The notes beneath the pieces are model-generated. The model searched no databases. It was given only the letters and a program-made list of their open reading frames with translations, and had not been told where the DNA came from. Below are positions 17,601 through 26,124 of a DNA stretch of 64,000 nt, piece after piece. The stretch covers positions 1-64,000 of the forward strand of contig RXJD01000011.1 in assembly GCA_003987775.1 (NCBI GenBank), in the 5' to 3' direction. The position numbers and the translations under genes are program-made. The stretch comes from Mycobacterium sp. GTDB taxonomy: Bacteria; Actinomycetota; Actinomycetes; Mycobacteriales; Mycobacteriaceae. Numbering within the stretch: position 1 is the stretch's first letter; each line of letters starts with the position of its first letter.

Positions 17601-17614
17601 GGGTCTTAAGTCCC
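17601..17614 (-). promoter_or_regulatory. DosR box for the Rv2629-like gene
   Basis: On the minus strand GGGACTTAAGACCC, 13 of 14 to the DosR core. It spans the TAA stop codon (17606-17608) of the upstream acyl-CoA synthetase gene and sits 95 nt before the ATG it should control. Confidence 0.75.
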
Positions 17615-19471
17615 TGCCGTGACCGGCTCATAGAGTTCGGCGAGGCGATCTGTGCACTTGTCGATGACCACCTTGCGGCGAAGTTTCATGCTCGGTGTGA
17701 GGTCGCCCGCTTCGATCGACAGTTCGCGGTCCAGGATGGCGAACTTCTTGATCTGCTCCCAGCGATTCAGCTCCGAGTTCAGCGTGTCGATGTAACCCGC
17801 GATCAGCTCGCGGGTCTGCCCGTCGCGCGCGATCTCCGCGAAGGACCTACCGGACAGACCGTGCTTTTGGGCCCATTCCGTGATGGCTTCACCATCCAGG
17901 GTCACCAGTGCCACGCAGTACGGCTTGGCTTCCCCGATCACGATGAGTTCGCCGGCATAGGGGCAGAGGCCCTTGAATCGCACTTCGATCGCTGAGGGTG
18001 CAACGTATTTGCCCTGCGAGGTTTTGAACATGTCCTTCTTACGGTCGGTGATACGCAAGAATCCGTCGGGGTCGATCTCCCCGATGTCGCCGGTGTGAAA
18101 CCAGCGCTCGTCGTCCAGTGCCTCGGCGGTCGCGTCCGGTAGATCGTGGTACGACGTCATCACGCCGGGCCCACGGAGCAGGATCTCGCCATCGTCGGCG
18201 ATCTTCACCTCCGTCGCCGGGAAAGGCCACCCGACCGTTCCGAACCGGTAAGCGTTGGGCCGGTTGATGAATGAGGCCGCCGCCGTCTCCGTGAGCCCGT
18301 AACCCTCGAGCACCACGATGCCGACCGCGTCGAACCACTGCGCGACGTTGCGGTCCAGTTTCGCGGCGGCGGAGACGAAGAATCGCACCCGTCCGCCGAA
18401 ACGCTCGCGAATCGTGGAGAACACCAGGCGGTCCGCGACCCGGTAAGCCACCGAGGATGCCCAGGACGGTTTCCGGCCTGCTTGCCGGGTCTCGGAAACC
18501 TTCAAGCCGACCGTGATGGCCCAGTCGAAGATCCTCTTCTTCAACCCGCCCTGCTCACCGACCATATTGACGATGCGGGCATGCGCCTTTTCGAAGATGC
18601 GTGGCGCCGCGCCCATGACGGTGGGGCGCACGGCGGCGAGATTGTCGACGATCCGTTCGACCCTTCCGTCGATGGCGGTGGGAAATCCGATCTGCAGCGG
18701 CAGCGCCAGCATCACCTTGCCGAAAGAGTGGGCCAGCGGCAGCCACAGGAAGTTGAGATCCTCAGGGCCAAGCACATTCAGCGCGTCGATGGCCGCGGCG
18801 GTGTAGGTCCAGGCCTCGTGTGTCAACCGGACGCCTTTCGGCCGTCCGGTCGTCCCGGAGGTGTAGATGAGGCTGGCCAGCCGGTTCGGTCCGACCTCCG
18901 CGATCCGCGCGTCGACGACGTCGGGGGACCGGGCGAGCAGTTGCCGGCCCCGACGCTCGAGTTCGTCCAGCGTCAGGACCCAGTCGCCGTCACCGTCGCC
19001 ATCGATGATCACGACGTTGGCCACAGCGGGTAGGGCGCTTCGATGTTCGAGCAGTTTGTCGACCTGCGCCTGGTTTTCGGCGACTACCACGCGGCTTCCC
19101 GAGTTGGCGACGATATAGGCGACATCGGTGGCATTCGTCGTCGGGTACACGGTGGTCGTCGCGGCTCCTGCACACATCACCGCGAAATCGACGAGTACCC
19201 ACTCATAGCGGGTCGAGGACGCGAGCGCGACCCGATCTTCCGGGGCGATTCCCAACGCGATCAGTCCGGCCGCGATGTTCTGCACTCGCTCGCCGACCTG
19301 TTGCCATGTCACGCTCTCCCAGCCGCTGCCGCGTGGGTACCGGAAAGCTTCGGCATGCGGGGTCGCCGCGACGCGGCTGCGGAACAAGTGCGCCACCGAG
19401 GGGGCGCGCTGCTCGATCTTGCTGAGGTCCGGCCTCTCCAGTGAGGCTAGCGGTGTGTTCATGGCGCTCAT
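17606..19471 (-). CDS. Long-chain fatty-acid-CoA ligase (FadD15-like)
   Basis: 621 aa from ATG 19471 (GGAAAGC upstream); an ATG three codons later is possible. AMP-forming ligase motifs are in order: [13 protein letters not shown] (P-loop), YGLTETAA, WFHTGDIGEIDPDG, RITDRKKDMFKTSQGKYVAP, and the C-terminal catalytic Lys in LTPSMKLRRK. The enzyme activates fatty acids to acyl-CoA through acyl-AMP. With two acyltransferases nearby it probably feeds triacylglycerol or wax ester synthesis during dormancy. The best DosR box of the window (13 of 14) lies 61 nt upstream. Confidence 0.9.
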   Translation of the reverse strand: MSAMNTPLASLERPDLSKIEQRAPSVAHLFRSRVAATPHAEAFRYPRGSGWESVTWQQVGERVQNIAAGLIALGIAPEDRVALASSTRYEWVLVDFAVMCAGAATTTVYPTTNATDVAYIVANSGSRVVVAENQAQVDKLLEHRSALPAVANVVIIDGDGDGDWVLTLDELERRGRQLLARSPDVVDARIAEVGPNRLASLIYTSGTTGRPKGVRLTHEAWTYTAAAIDALNVLGPEDLNFLWLPLAHSFGKVMLALPLQIGFPTAIDGRVERIVDNLAAVRPTVMGAAPRIFEKAHARIVNMVGEQGGLKKRIFDWAITVGLKVSETRQAGRKPSWASSVAYRVADRLVFSTIRERFGGRVRFFVSAAAKLDRNVAQWFDAVGIVVLEGYGLTETAAASFINRPNAYRFGTVGWPFPATEVKIADDGEILLRGPGVMTSYHDLPDATAEALDDERWFHTGDIGEIDPDGFLRITDRKKDMFKTSQGKYVAPSAIEVRFKGLCPYAGELIVIGEAKPYCVALVTLDGEAITEWAQKHGLSGRSFAEIARDGQTRELIAGYIDTLNSELNRWEQIKKFAILDRELSIEAGDLTPSMKLRRKVVIDKCTDRLAELYEPVTAGT

Positions 19472-19531
19472 CCGTGCTTTCCGAGCCGAATACCGTCTAT
19501 CGACGCTACGACGACGGCATCCGGGACGCGA

Positions 19532-19545
19532 GTGACTTAAGTCCC
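19532..19545 (-). promoter_or_regulatory. DosR box for the acyl-CoA ligase gene
   Basis: GTGACTTAAGTCCC on the plus strand, GGGACTTAAGTCAC on the minus strand: 13 of 14, nearly palindromic, 61 nt before the ATG at 19471. Confidence 0.78.
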
Positions 19546-19632
19546 TTCCGGCCTGGTCATCTGGCCTCACTCAGACATCACCCAGGCGCCGGAAATCGCC
19601 ATTGCAGGTCAAGGACTTTCGCCTGTTCAGCG

Positions 19633-19646
19633 GGGTCCTAGGTCCC
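19633..19646 (+). promoter_or_regulatory. DosR-like box for the alpha/beta hydrolase-acyltransferase pair
   Basis: GGGTCCTAGGTCCC, 11 of 14, palindromic, 36 nt before the ATG at 19682. With the box at 19532 it gives each divergent unit its own site. Confidence 0.65.
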
Positions 19647-19681
19647 TACGAGAGGCTTTGACAAGGTGTTAGCGTGCCGCC

Positions 19682-20932
19682 ATGACCATGCCCACCAGCA
19701 GCGAGCACCGGCGTCCGGGAGCGTCCGTGTGGGCTGCACCTGGCGTCAGCAATTTGGCCGGCGCGGCGACGCCGTTCATGCATACCGGGCAGTATCTCGC
19801 CGAATCGTGGCGCGACTACCTCGGACATCCTCCCGACGAGCTGCCGATCGCCCGGCCGACCCTGGCCCTGGCGGCGCAGGCTTTTCGTGACGAAGTCGTC
19901 TTGATGGGCCTGAAAGCGCGCCGGCCCGTCAGTCGGCCCGATGTGTTCGACCGCATTACCCGCGAGGTGCTGGCCGGACTCGAGTTCTATGGCGAACGGG
20001 GATGGTTGGACAAGCCGGAAGGATTCTTCGCCAAGCCGCCGGCACCGTCGGATGTCACCGTTCGGAGGGTGAAGGGCCGCAGGCAGACGTTCTACCGCAT
20101 GTTCTTCACCAGTGGGTACACCCCATGCCCGGGTGAACCTGGTGAGCAGAGGTGGCGCAGCTACACCGGCAATGACCGTGAGTACGCGCTGCTGCTGCGT
20201 CACCCACGCCCGCGACCCTGGCTGGTCTGCGTGCACGGAACCGAGATGGGCCGGGCCGCACTAGATCTGGCGATTTTCCGGGCCTGGAAACTGCACGACG
20301 AACTGGGCCTGAACGTCGTGATGCCGGTGCTGCCCATGCACGGACCGCGGGCACGTGGCCTGCCGAAAGGTGCCGTTTTCCCGGGCGAGGATGTGCTCGA
20401 CGACGTCCATGCCACGGCGCAGGCGGTCTGGGATATCCGTCGCCTGTTGTCGTGGATTCGTTTGCAGGAGCCTGATTCCCGGATCGGCCTGAACAGCCTG
20501 TCGCTCGGTGGCTACATCGCTTCCTTGGTCGCCAGCCTGGAAGACGGCCTTACCTGCGCGATCCTGGGCGTCCCGGTAGCTGACCTGGTTGACGTGCTGG
20601 GCAGGCATTCGGGTCTCAGCCACGACGACCCTCGCCGTCACACGATGAAACTTGCCGAACCCCTCGGCCGGATGGTGTCACCGCTGTCGCTGACCCCGCG
20701 CGTACCGATGCAGGGGCGCTTCATCTATGCCGGCGTCGCCGACCGTCTGGTGCATCCGCGCGAGCAGGTCAACCGGCTCTGGAAGCATTGGGGCAGGCCC
20801 GAAATCGTATGGTATCCCGGCGGTCACACCGGGTTCTTCCGCTCCCAGCCGGTGCAGCGGTTCGTATGGGAGGCGTTGCAACAGTCGGGTCTGCTCGAGG
20901 GACCTGCGAACCTGCATGCCCGTCCCGCCTGA
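19682..20932 (+). CDS. Alpha/beta-hydrolase-fold protein upstream of acyltransferase
   Basis: 416 aa from ATG 19682. After a ~170-residue N-terminal region the hydrolase core begins (WLVCVHGTEMGRAALDL, oxyanion region). The nucleophile elbow reads NSLSLGGY, that is S-x-S-x-G rather than G-x-S-x-G. The acid is expected near GVADRLVHPREQ and the His in YPGGHTGFF. Substrate is unknown; an esterase, lipase or lipid-remodelling role is likely because a wax ester synthase gene follows 14 nt later. A DosR-like box sits upstream. Confidence 0.75.
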   Translation: MTMPTSSEHRRPGASVWAAPGVSNLAGAATPFMHTGQYLAESWRDYLGHPPDELPIARPTLALAAQAFRDEVVLMGLKARRPVSRPDVFDRITREVLAGLEFYGERGWLDKPEGFFAKPPAPSDVTVRRVKGRRQTFYRMFFTSGYTPCPGEPGEQRWRSYTGNDREYALLLRHPRPRPWLVCVHGTEMGRAALDLAIFRAWKLHDELGLNVVMPVLPMHGPRARGLPKGAVFPGEDVLDDVHATAQAVWDIRRLLSWIRLQEPDSRIGLNSLSLGGYIASLVASLEDGLTCAILGVPVADLVDVLGRHSGLSHDDPRRHTMKLAEPLGRMVSPLSLTPRVPMQGRFIYAGVADRLVHPREQVNRLWKHWGRPEIVWYPGGHTGFFRSQPVQRFVWEALQQSGLLEGPANLHARPA

Positions 20933-20946
20933 CACTCCCCGCCGCG

Positions 20947-22356
20947 ATGAATTTGCTCGGCCCGCTGGACACCGCGATGATGACCGCGGAATTGCTGTCC
21001 AGCCCGATGCATGTCGGTGTGGTGCTGATCCTGTCGCCTCCCGCCGACGCCGGACCCGACTACGTCGACGGCGTGTATGCGGCTGCGCTCGCGGGGGCCC
21101 AGCCGATCGATCGGCGGCTGCGCAGGTACCCCCACCGCGGTGTGGACACCGCAGGTTTGTGGACGTGGCGTGACCTGGATGTCGTTGATCTGGAACGGCA
21201 TTGCCAGCGTCGGACGGTGTCGGCGGCGACCGGCGGGTTGTGGCAGTTGATCGGCGAGCTGGATGCGGAGCGGCTCGATCGATCGCGTCCGATGTGGATG
21301 TCGTATCTGATCGACGGCCTCGAGGGTGGTCGCTTCGCGTTCTACGTCAAGGTGCATCACACCGTCATCGACGGCGTTGCCGGTCTGCGGATGATCGCCG
21401 ACGCGCTGAGCGAGGACCCGGCGGACCACTCGATGCCGCCGTTCTATGCCGACCGGCAGGTGGCCTCGCCACGCGCACGCTCATCAGGCGGGCTCGGATC
21501 ATGGCTGACCGCACCGCTGCGCTGGGCCGGCGGCATGCTTGCTTCCACGGTGCGGCTGGTCGAGCGGATCGTGGAAGGGGAGTTGGCGACCGTCGCCGGC
21601 AGCCTCGGCGCACACGTGACGACGTTGCCGTTCGGTGCTCCCTACACCCGCTTCAATGGTCGGCTGGGCATCACGCGAGCGGTCTGCGCGGGCAGCTGGC
21701 CGCGCAGCCGCATTCACGCCGTCCAGCAGGCGGCCGGGGTCAGCGCCAACGATGTGATCACCGCGATGCTGGCCGGGGTGCTGCGACGGTGGCTGTCCGA
21801 TCACGAGGAACTACCCGAACGGTCGCTGGTCGCGGTGTGCCCCATCACCGTGCGGAGCCGCGATAGCCGTCCTGCACAGCCGGCTTCCGGCAACATGTTC
21901 GGTCTGTGGCTGTGCCCGCTGGGCACCGATCTCGCTGATCCCGTCGCCCGCCTGGATCTGATCCACCGCTCGATGACGGCAGGCAAACGCTGGGTGGCCA
22001 AGCGGGGATCGGCGGCCTCGCTGCTGACCAACGCGGGAAGTGTTGCGGCGACGGTGATTCCACCGCTGCTACCGGTGACCCAGCAGAGCCGTACCGGATA
22101 CAACCTGCCGATCTCGCATGTGCCGGGTCCGCCCACCGACATGTACTTCAACGGTGCTCATGTCGATGAGATCTACCCGGTTTCGACCGTGTATGACGGA
22201 CAAGCCTTGAACGTGACAACGTGTTCGTACTCAGACCGGGTCGGGTTCGGTTTCGTCGCGGGCGCCGACGTGATACCCGACATCGAAACATTCATACCAC
22301 TGGCGGAGGCATGTCTGACCGAACTCGAAGTCGCCGTAGGCGCTCGCCCCGACTGA
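20947..22356 (+). CDS. Wax ester synthase/diacylglycerol acyltransferase (WS/DGAT)
   Basis: 469 aa from ATG 20947, 14 nt after the hydrolase gene. The catalytic HHxxxDG is intact (VHHTVIDGVAG), and the C-terminal half has VSANDVITAMLAGVLRRWL and NLPISHVPGPP, the usual second and third family motifs. It joins an acyl-CoA to diacylglycerol or a fatty alcohol, giving storage lipid. Co-transcription with an alpha/beta hydrolase under a DosR-like box fits lipid storage under hypoxia. Ends 5 nt before the convergent broken membrane gene. Confidence 0.88.
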   Translation: MNLLGPLDTAMMTAELLSSPMHVGVVLILSPPADAGPDYVDGVYAAALAGAQPIDRRLRRYPHRGVDTAGLWTWRDLDVVDLERHCQRRTVSAATGGLWQLIGELDAERLDRSRPMWMSYLIDGLEGGRFAFYVKVHHTVIDGVAGLRMIADALSEDPADHSMPPFYADRQVASPRARSSGGLGSWLTAPLRWAGGMLASTVRLVERIVEGELATVAGSLGAHVTTLPFGAPYTRFNGRLGITRAVCAGSWPRSRIHAVQQAAGVSANDVITAMLAGVLRRWLSDHEELPERSLVAVCPITVRSRDSRPAQPASGNMFGLWLCPLGTDLADPVARLDLIHRSMTAGKRWVAKRGSAASLLTNAGSVAATVIPPLLPVTQQSRTGYNLPISHVPGPPTDMYFNGAHVDEIYPVSTVYDGQALNVTTCSYSDRVGFGFVAGADVIPDIETFIPLAEACLTELEVAVGARPD

Positions 22357-22361
22357 CTTAT

Positions 22362-22841
22362 TCAGGCGGCGTGGCGAACCGGTGGTGGGGTGACCGCCGG
22401 CCGGGCGGCCGGCCTGCCGGCTTCCGGCATCCATCCGACGAAGGTCAGGTACAACCCCATCAGCGCCATTGCGGCGAAAGCCACGCGCCACCACGCGGGC
22501 GCGTCAATCGCGGAGTAGGCGAACGACATGTAGCTCTGGGGCAAGACCATCAGCAAAAACCCCTTCAGCACCGTCAACCAACCGAGGACCGACACGATGA
22601 TGGCTGGGGCACCCCGCTACGTCCGATGCAGAGCCACCACAATCAGTCCCAACAGCAGAATGAACACGCCACTGAACCAGGGCCACACCGAACTGGCCCG
22701 AAAATCCGCCAGCAGTGCCTGCAGCGAATCGGCCTGCCCGATCGCTGTCGCGGTGACGACGACCACGAAGGGGCCCATGACACGGGCGCACGCGCGCGTT
22801 CGGGCCGTCATCGGCACTGAACGCTTCACTCCCACAACCAC
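22362..22841 (-). pseudogene. Membrane protein gene interrupted by an in-frame TAG
   Basis: One reading frame from GTG 22841 (or ATG 22811/22778) encodes a hydrophobic protein, but a TAG codon at 22617-22619 splits it after VVALHRT. Reading on in the same frame gives RGAPAIIVSVLGWLTVLKG and two more membrane segments (YMSFAYSA, AFAAMALMGLYLTFVGW) ending VRHAA. The stop most simply replaces a Trp codon (TGG to TAG). The intact product would be ~150 aa with four membrane helices. A DosR-like box lies directly upstream, so it probably was a dormancy-regulon gene. A sequencing error is the main alternative. Confidence 0.7.
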
Positions 22842-22871
22842 TATCTGACCGGTCGACCCGAGTGGGCGCTA

Positions 22872-22885
22872 GGGCCGGAAGTCCT
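22872..22885 (-). promoter_or_regulatory. DosR-like box for the interrupted membrane gene
   Basis: On the minus strand AGGACTTCCGGCCC, 10 of 14, with the common DosR right half GGCCC. It is 30 nt before GTG 22841 and touches the stop codon of the HAD-ATPase gene. Confidence 0.58.
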
Positions 22886-24543
22886 CAGCGCGGCTCTGCG
22901 GTCGGCAGATACCGCTCCTCGACGGCCTGGACCAGCTTGCAGCGGATCCGCTCCAGGTCGGCGGCGCGGCGCGCCTCCAGCTCGTCCTCCCAGGCCGCCA
23001 CCCGTCCGGCCAGGTCCTTGTCGGTGATCGTGCCCTCGAGCCAGCGGGAGAAATCGCCCCGCGCCAGGTGATACTCGAGCGCTCGCTGGTCGAGATGCGC
23101 TACCGCAGTGCAGAAGTCGTGCAGCGTCGCAGCCGGGGCGACCGGGATCCCGGCAGCGCTGTGGAAGTAGAACTGTCGCTCCCGCGGCAGCTGGACGTCG
23201 GCGTACTTGTGGCCGTGCCGCACGTGGGTCGTCAGACGGTCGGCGATGGTGAACAGGCGAGCCGGGCCCGGGCCGAACTGTACGGTGGCGCGCCGGCCGT
23301 AATCAATGTCTGCCGGGGTTGCCGGCGGCATCAGGGTCAGCAATACATCACTGTTGTCAATTTCTTTGGCCGGCAACGCCGCCGGGGCGAAAGACGACAA
23401 CACATATCCACCGCGCCGGGTCCAGTGCGCATGCTCCTCCGAGCCGAGCAGATGAGCCTCGTCGTAGATCACCCAGTGCGGGAATCCGTGTTCTTCGCGG
23501 TAGGCCTCCGCCGTCAGGCGCAGGCGGTGCATGTAGTCGCTCTTGCTCGCCTCGGTGAGTCCGGACATGTCCACCACCAGGCTGGATTGCGGTCGCAGGG
23601 CATTCACCAGGTCGCCCGGCTCGGGCAGATGTTGGCCGGCGTCGACCACGTGGACCTGGCTGAGCTGCTGCAGATGGATGTGGTCGCCTTCTGGATCGAG
23701 CAGCAGCACACAGTAATTGGCCAGGATCCACCGCTCGGCCAGCAACCCGACCAGGTGGCTCTTGCCGGAGGCTGCCGGCCCGGTGATCACCACCCTGCCC
23801 TGGCTGCCCGGAATCCGCGTTGGGGTCAGGTCATCGAAGGTGCCGATCTCGACCCACCGCCGGGGTGGGCACCAGCGTTGTGCCCCAGTGAGGTAGGGGC
23901 CCGCCAACAGTTCGGCGACCCCGGATCCGTTCGGCTTGTCCAGCGTGAGATCGGCGCATCGCCGCACCGAGGACACCGCGTTGCTGACGGCGACGCCGAT
24001 CTCGGCGATGCCGAACAGCGCCAGATCGTTTTCGGCGTCTCCGACGGCGACGGTGTTGTGCGGGGACAGATTCATCGCGCCCAGCATTGCCGCAAGCCCG
24101 GTGCCTTTGGTGCTGCCGGCCGGCAACACCATGAGCGCGGACCGGTTACGGATCACCTGATAGTCCAGTCCCAGCTCACCGATCAGGTCCACGACGGTGG
24201 CGGTGTGCTGACCGTCGATCGCCAGGATGACCTCGCCGTGTCGGAAGGGAACACCCCGGTCGCCGAGAGCTTGCGTGAGACCGCCATCGACCGGCGGTGT
24301 CAGCGCGTGGCTGACTCCGTCGACGACGGTGACCGTGCCGTTTTCCAGCACCATCGCATCCACGTAATCGGCGACCTGCGGGAACTCGGCTCGCAATTCG
24401 GCCAGGATGCGCCCGGAGACCAGCACGACTGCCAGGCCGTTCCGCCGGGATTCTTCGATCGCCGCCAGCGCCTCCGGCGCCAGGTGTCCTGCGGTTGTCA
24501 GGGTCCCGTCCAGATCCAGGGCGACGACCTTGAAGAACGTCAC
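22885..24543 (-). CDS. HAD-IIB phosphatase fused to a P-loop ATPase
   Basis: 552 aa. Residues 1-~225 are a Cof-type HAD hydrolase: nucleophile motif ALDLDGTLT, VSGR, and the late AVGDAENDLALFG. Residues ~235-552 are a P-loop ATPase with Walker A GPAASGKSH and Walker B WVIYDEAHL, plus VLLLDPEGD, in the style of HerA/VirB4-like or DUF87 ATPases. The fusion suggests nucleotide-dependent control of a small-phosphate phosphatase, or the reverse; no substrate can be named. GTG start overlaps the stop of the upstream acyltransferase gene by 4 nt, so the two are co-translated. Confidence 0.75.
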   Translation of the reverse strand: MTFFKVVALDLDGTLTTAGHLAPEALAAIEESRRNGLAVVLVSGRILAELRAEFPQVADYVDAMVLENGTVTVVDGVSHALTPPVDGGLTQALGDRGVPFRHGEVILAIDGQHTATVVDLIGELGLDYQVIRNRSALMVLPAGSTKGTGLAAMLGAMNLSPHNTVAVGDAENDLALFGIAEIGVAVSNAVSSVRRCADLTLDKPNGSGVAELLAGPYLTGAQRWCPPRRWVEIGTFDDLTPTRIPGSQGRVVITGPAASGKSHLVGLLAERWILANYCVLLLDPEGDHIHLQQLSQVHVVDAGQHLPEPGDLVNALRPQSSLVVDMSGLTEASKSDYMHRLRLTAEAYREEHGFPHWVIYDEAHLLGSEEHAHWTRRGGYVLSSFAPAALPAKEIDNSDVLLTLMPPATPADIDYGRRATVQFGPGPARLFTIADRLTTHVRHGHKYADVQLPRERQFYFHSAAGIPVAPAATLHDFCTAVAHLDQRALEYHLARGDFSRWLEGTITDKDLAGRVAAWEDELEARRAADLERIRCKLVQAVEERYLPTAEPR

Positions 24544-25955
24544 GGCCGCGGGCCTGGCGATCGGGAACCCGGCCGGCCCTGCGGACGAACACGTTTGGGC
24601 CCCGACCGCCGCCGGGCCAGGGCACGGGCGAGCAGGCGTGCGACTCCCAGTTCGATGCCGCCCGCGATCTCGTCGGCATCCGGCGTCGCGTCATTGTCGG
24701 CGGTGACACCTAGCACCAGATCGTCCACGTAGCTCAGCGTGCTGACGACGGTGCTCATGGGTGCCGCGGTGGGTGGTATCGGTAGCAGCATCTCCACTGG
24801 CCGCCCCAGCACCTGCAAGCGCTGCCGGGGACCCGGCACGTACGCGGCCAGCGTGACGATGCTGCGCTGCGGCAACCGCATCAACAGCCGAATGCCCCAC
24901 GCGCTCAGCATGAACGGCAGGTGATCGGCGAGGCCGTCCGAGGTGCGCGCGGCGCCGCTCTCGTCGGTCCGATTCTGTCTGGCGTGGATGAGACGCAGAC
25001 GTTTGACCGGATCCTTCTGCTCGACTGGCAGGTAGGGGAGCATCGCTGAGGCACGAATGTCGATGCGGTCCATGGGTTCCGGTGAACCTAACGAGACCGG
25101 GATCAGCGTAAGCAGTGAGTTGCGCCGTGGTTGCCGGCCGTGGCGAAGCAACACGGCACGGAAGCTGTCGGTGATGGCGGCGAGCGTGACGTCGTTGCGG
25201 GTGACCCCGAAGACCTCGCACACCGTGTCGACATCTTTGAGCGGGACCCGGACCGCACTGTACCCGCGCGTGCCGGCCACCGGCCCCTGGCGCTGCAAGG
25301 CCCCCATCGGGCTGAGCAGCCCGGTGACGAATTCGCCTGCTTCCCTTGCTGTTTGACTGGCCATGTCGGCGCCGATCAGCGACGCACGCCAGATCTGTCG
25401 AGCCCAGCCCAGCGGATTGACCGTGCGCCCTGACACTTTCGACGGCGGCACCGGCTCGACGACACGGAGCTCACCCAGCACGCCGGTTCCCGAGTCCGAG
25501 ATGCTCGTCAGCATCCGTACCGCGGCGACCTCGTCGGCCAGGCAATGGTGGATCTTCAGCAGCGCCACCCATCGTCGTTCGGGTAGGCCTTCGATGATCC
25601 AGCACTCCCACAGCGGGTGGTTGCGATCAAGCCGGCGCTCCATGAGATCGGTGACCGTGCGGAACAACGCGGCCTCGTTCGCCGGCTGCGGCATAACCGC
25701 CCAGCGCACGTGGTGGGTGATGTCGAAGTTGTTGTCGACCATCAGTTCCGGGGCGGCGACCTGCAAGGGATGCTGGTGCACGACCTGTGTCAACCGGGTC
25801 ACGCGTCCCAGACGGTCCGACAGTGCGGCGATGAGTTCGTCGTGCCCGGGCGCGGGTCCGTCGATCACGGCCAGCGCTCCGATCGCCATGCTCAGATGCC
25901 GGTCGGCATCCTCAGCTTCGAGAAAGCTCGCTTCCACAGTCGACAGGCGATCCAT
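24540..25955 (-). CDS. Tgs1-like triacylglycerol synthase (WS/DGAT) with altered active-site motif
   Basis: 471 aa from ATG 25955; the longer frame adds 63 poor residues. It resembles M. tuberculosis Tgs1 (Rv3130c) in the N-terminus (FLEAEDADRHLSMAIGALAV), RRLDR.HPLWE.W.IEGL and NVPGPR-like AAYVPGPRQRLQ. The catalytic motif reads HHCLADE (residues 136-142) instead of HHxxxDG; the His pair and Asp are kept but the Gly is Glu. Tgs1 is the main DosR-induced triacylglycerol synthase. A DosR-like box lies upstream. The enzyme is probably active, but the substitution is unusual. Confidence 0.85.
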   Translation of the reverse strand: MDRLSTVEASFLEAEDADRHLSMAIGALAVIDGPAPGHDELIAALSDRLGRVTRLTQVVHQHPLQVAAPELMVDNNFDITHHVRWAVMPQPANEAALFRTVTDLMERRLDRNHPLWECWIIEGLPERRWVALLKIHHCLADEVAAVRMLTSISDSGTGVLGELRVVEPVPPSKVSGRTVNPLGWARQIWRASLIGADMASQTAREAGEFVTGLLSPMGALQRQGPVAGTRGYSAVRVPLKDVDTVCEVFGVTRNDVTLAAITDSFRAVLLRHGRQPRRNSLLTLIPVSLGSPEPMDRIDIRASAMLPYLPVEQKDPVKRLRLIHARQNRTDESGAARTSDGLADHLPFMLSAWGIRLLMRLPQRSIVTLAAYVPGPRQRLQVLGRPVEMLLPIPPTAAPMSTVVSTLSYVDDLVLGVTADNDATPDADEIAGGIELGVARLLARALARRRSGPKRVRPQGRPGSRSPGPRP

Positions 25956-26015
25956 CTGCGTACCTCCCGATCCCTCCACTGGCACCACTATCCGTTCCGC
26001 AACTCGCCCCCGGTA

Positions 26016-26029
26016 GTGCCGTTGGTCCC
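26016..26029 (-). promoter_or_regulatory. DosR-like box for the Tgs1-like gene
   Basis: On the minus strand TTC precedes GGGACCAACGGCAC, so the outer TTC-GGGAC half site is perfect (10 of 14 over the core). It is 61 nt before the ATG at 25955. Confidence 0.58.
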
Positions 26030-26074
26030 GAACGGCCGGCCTGACCAACCCGGAGCATTTCGGCGTGTCCGACG

Positions 26075-26088
26075 AGGACCAATGACCC
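26075..26088 (+). promoter_or_regulatory. DosR-like box for the SRPBCC-protease-USP operon
   Basis: AGGACCAATGACCC, 10 of 14, flanked by the dyad CGAGG/CCTCG, 36 nt before the ATG at 26125. Confidence 0.58.
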
Positions 26089-26124
26089 TCGTCGGCGCAC
26101 CCGCGTCGGGCGCAGACTGGCACC

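Noticed and set aside
23068..24732. 554-aa plus-strand ORF
   Set aside because: Antisense shadow of the HAD-ATPase gene; low-complexity Gln/Arg/Gly composition typical of high-GC antisense frames.
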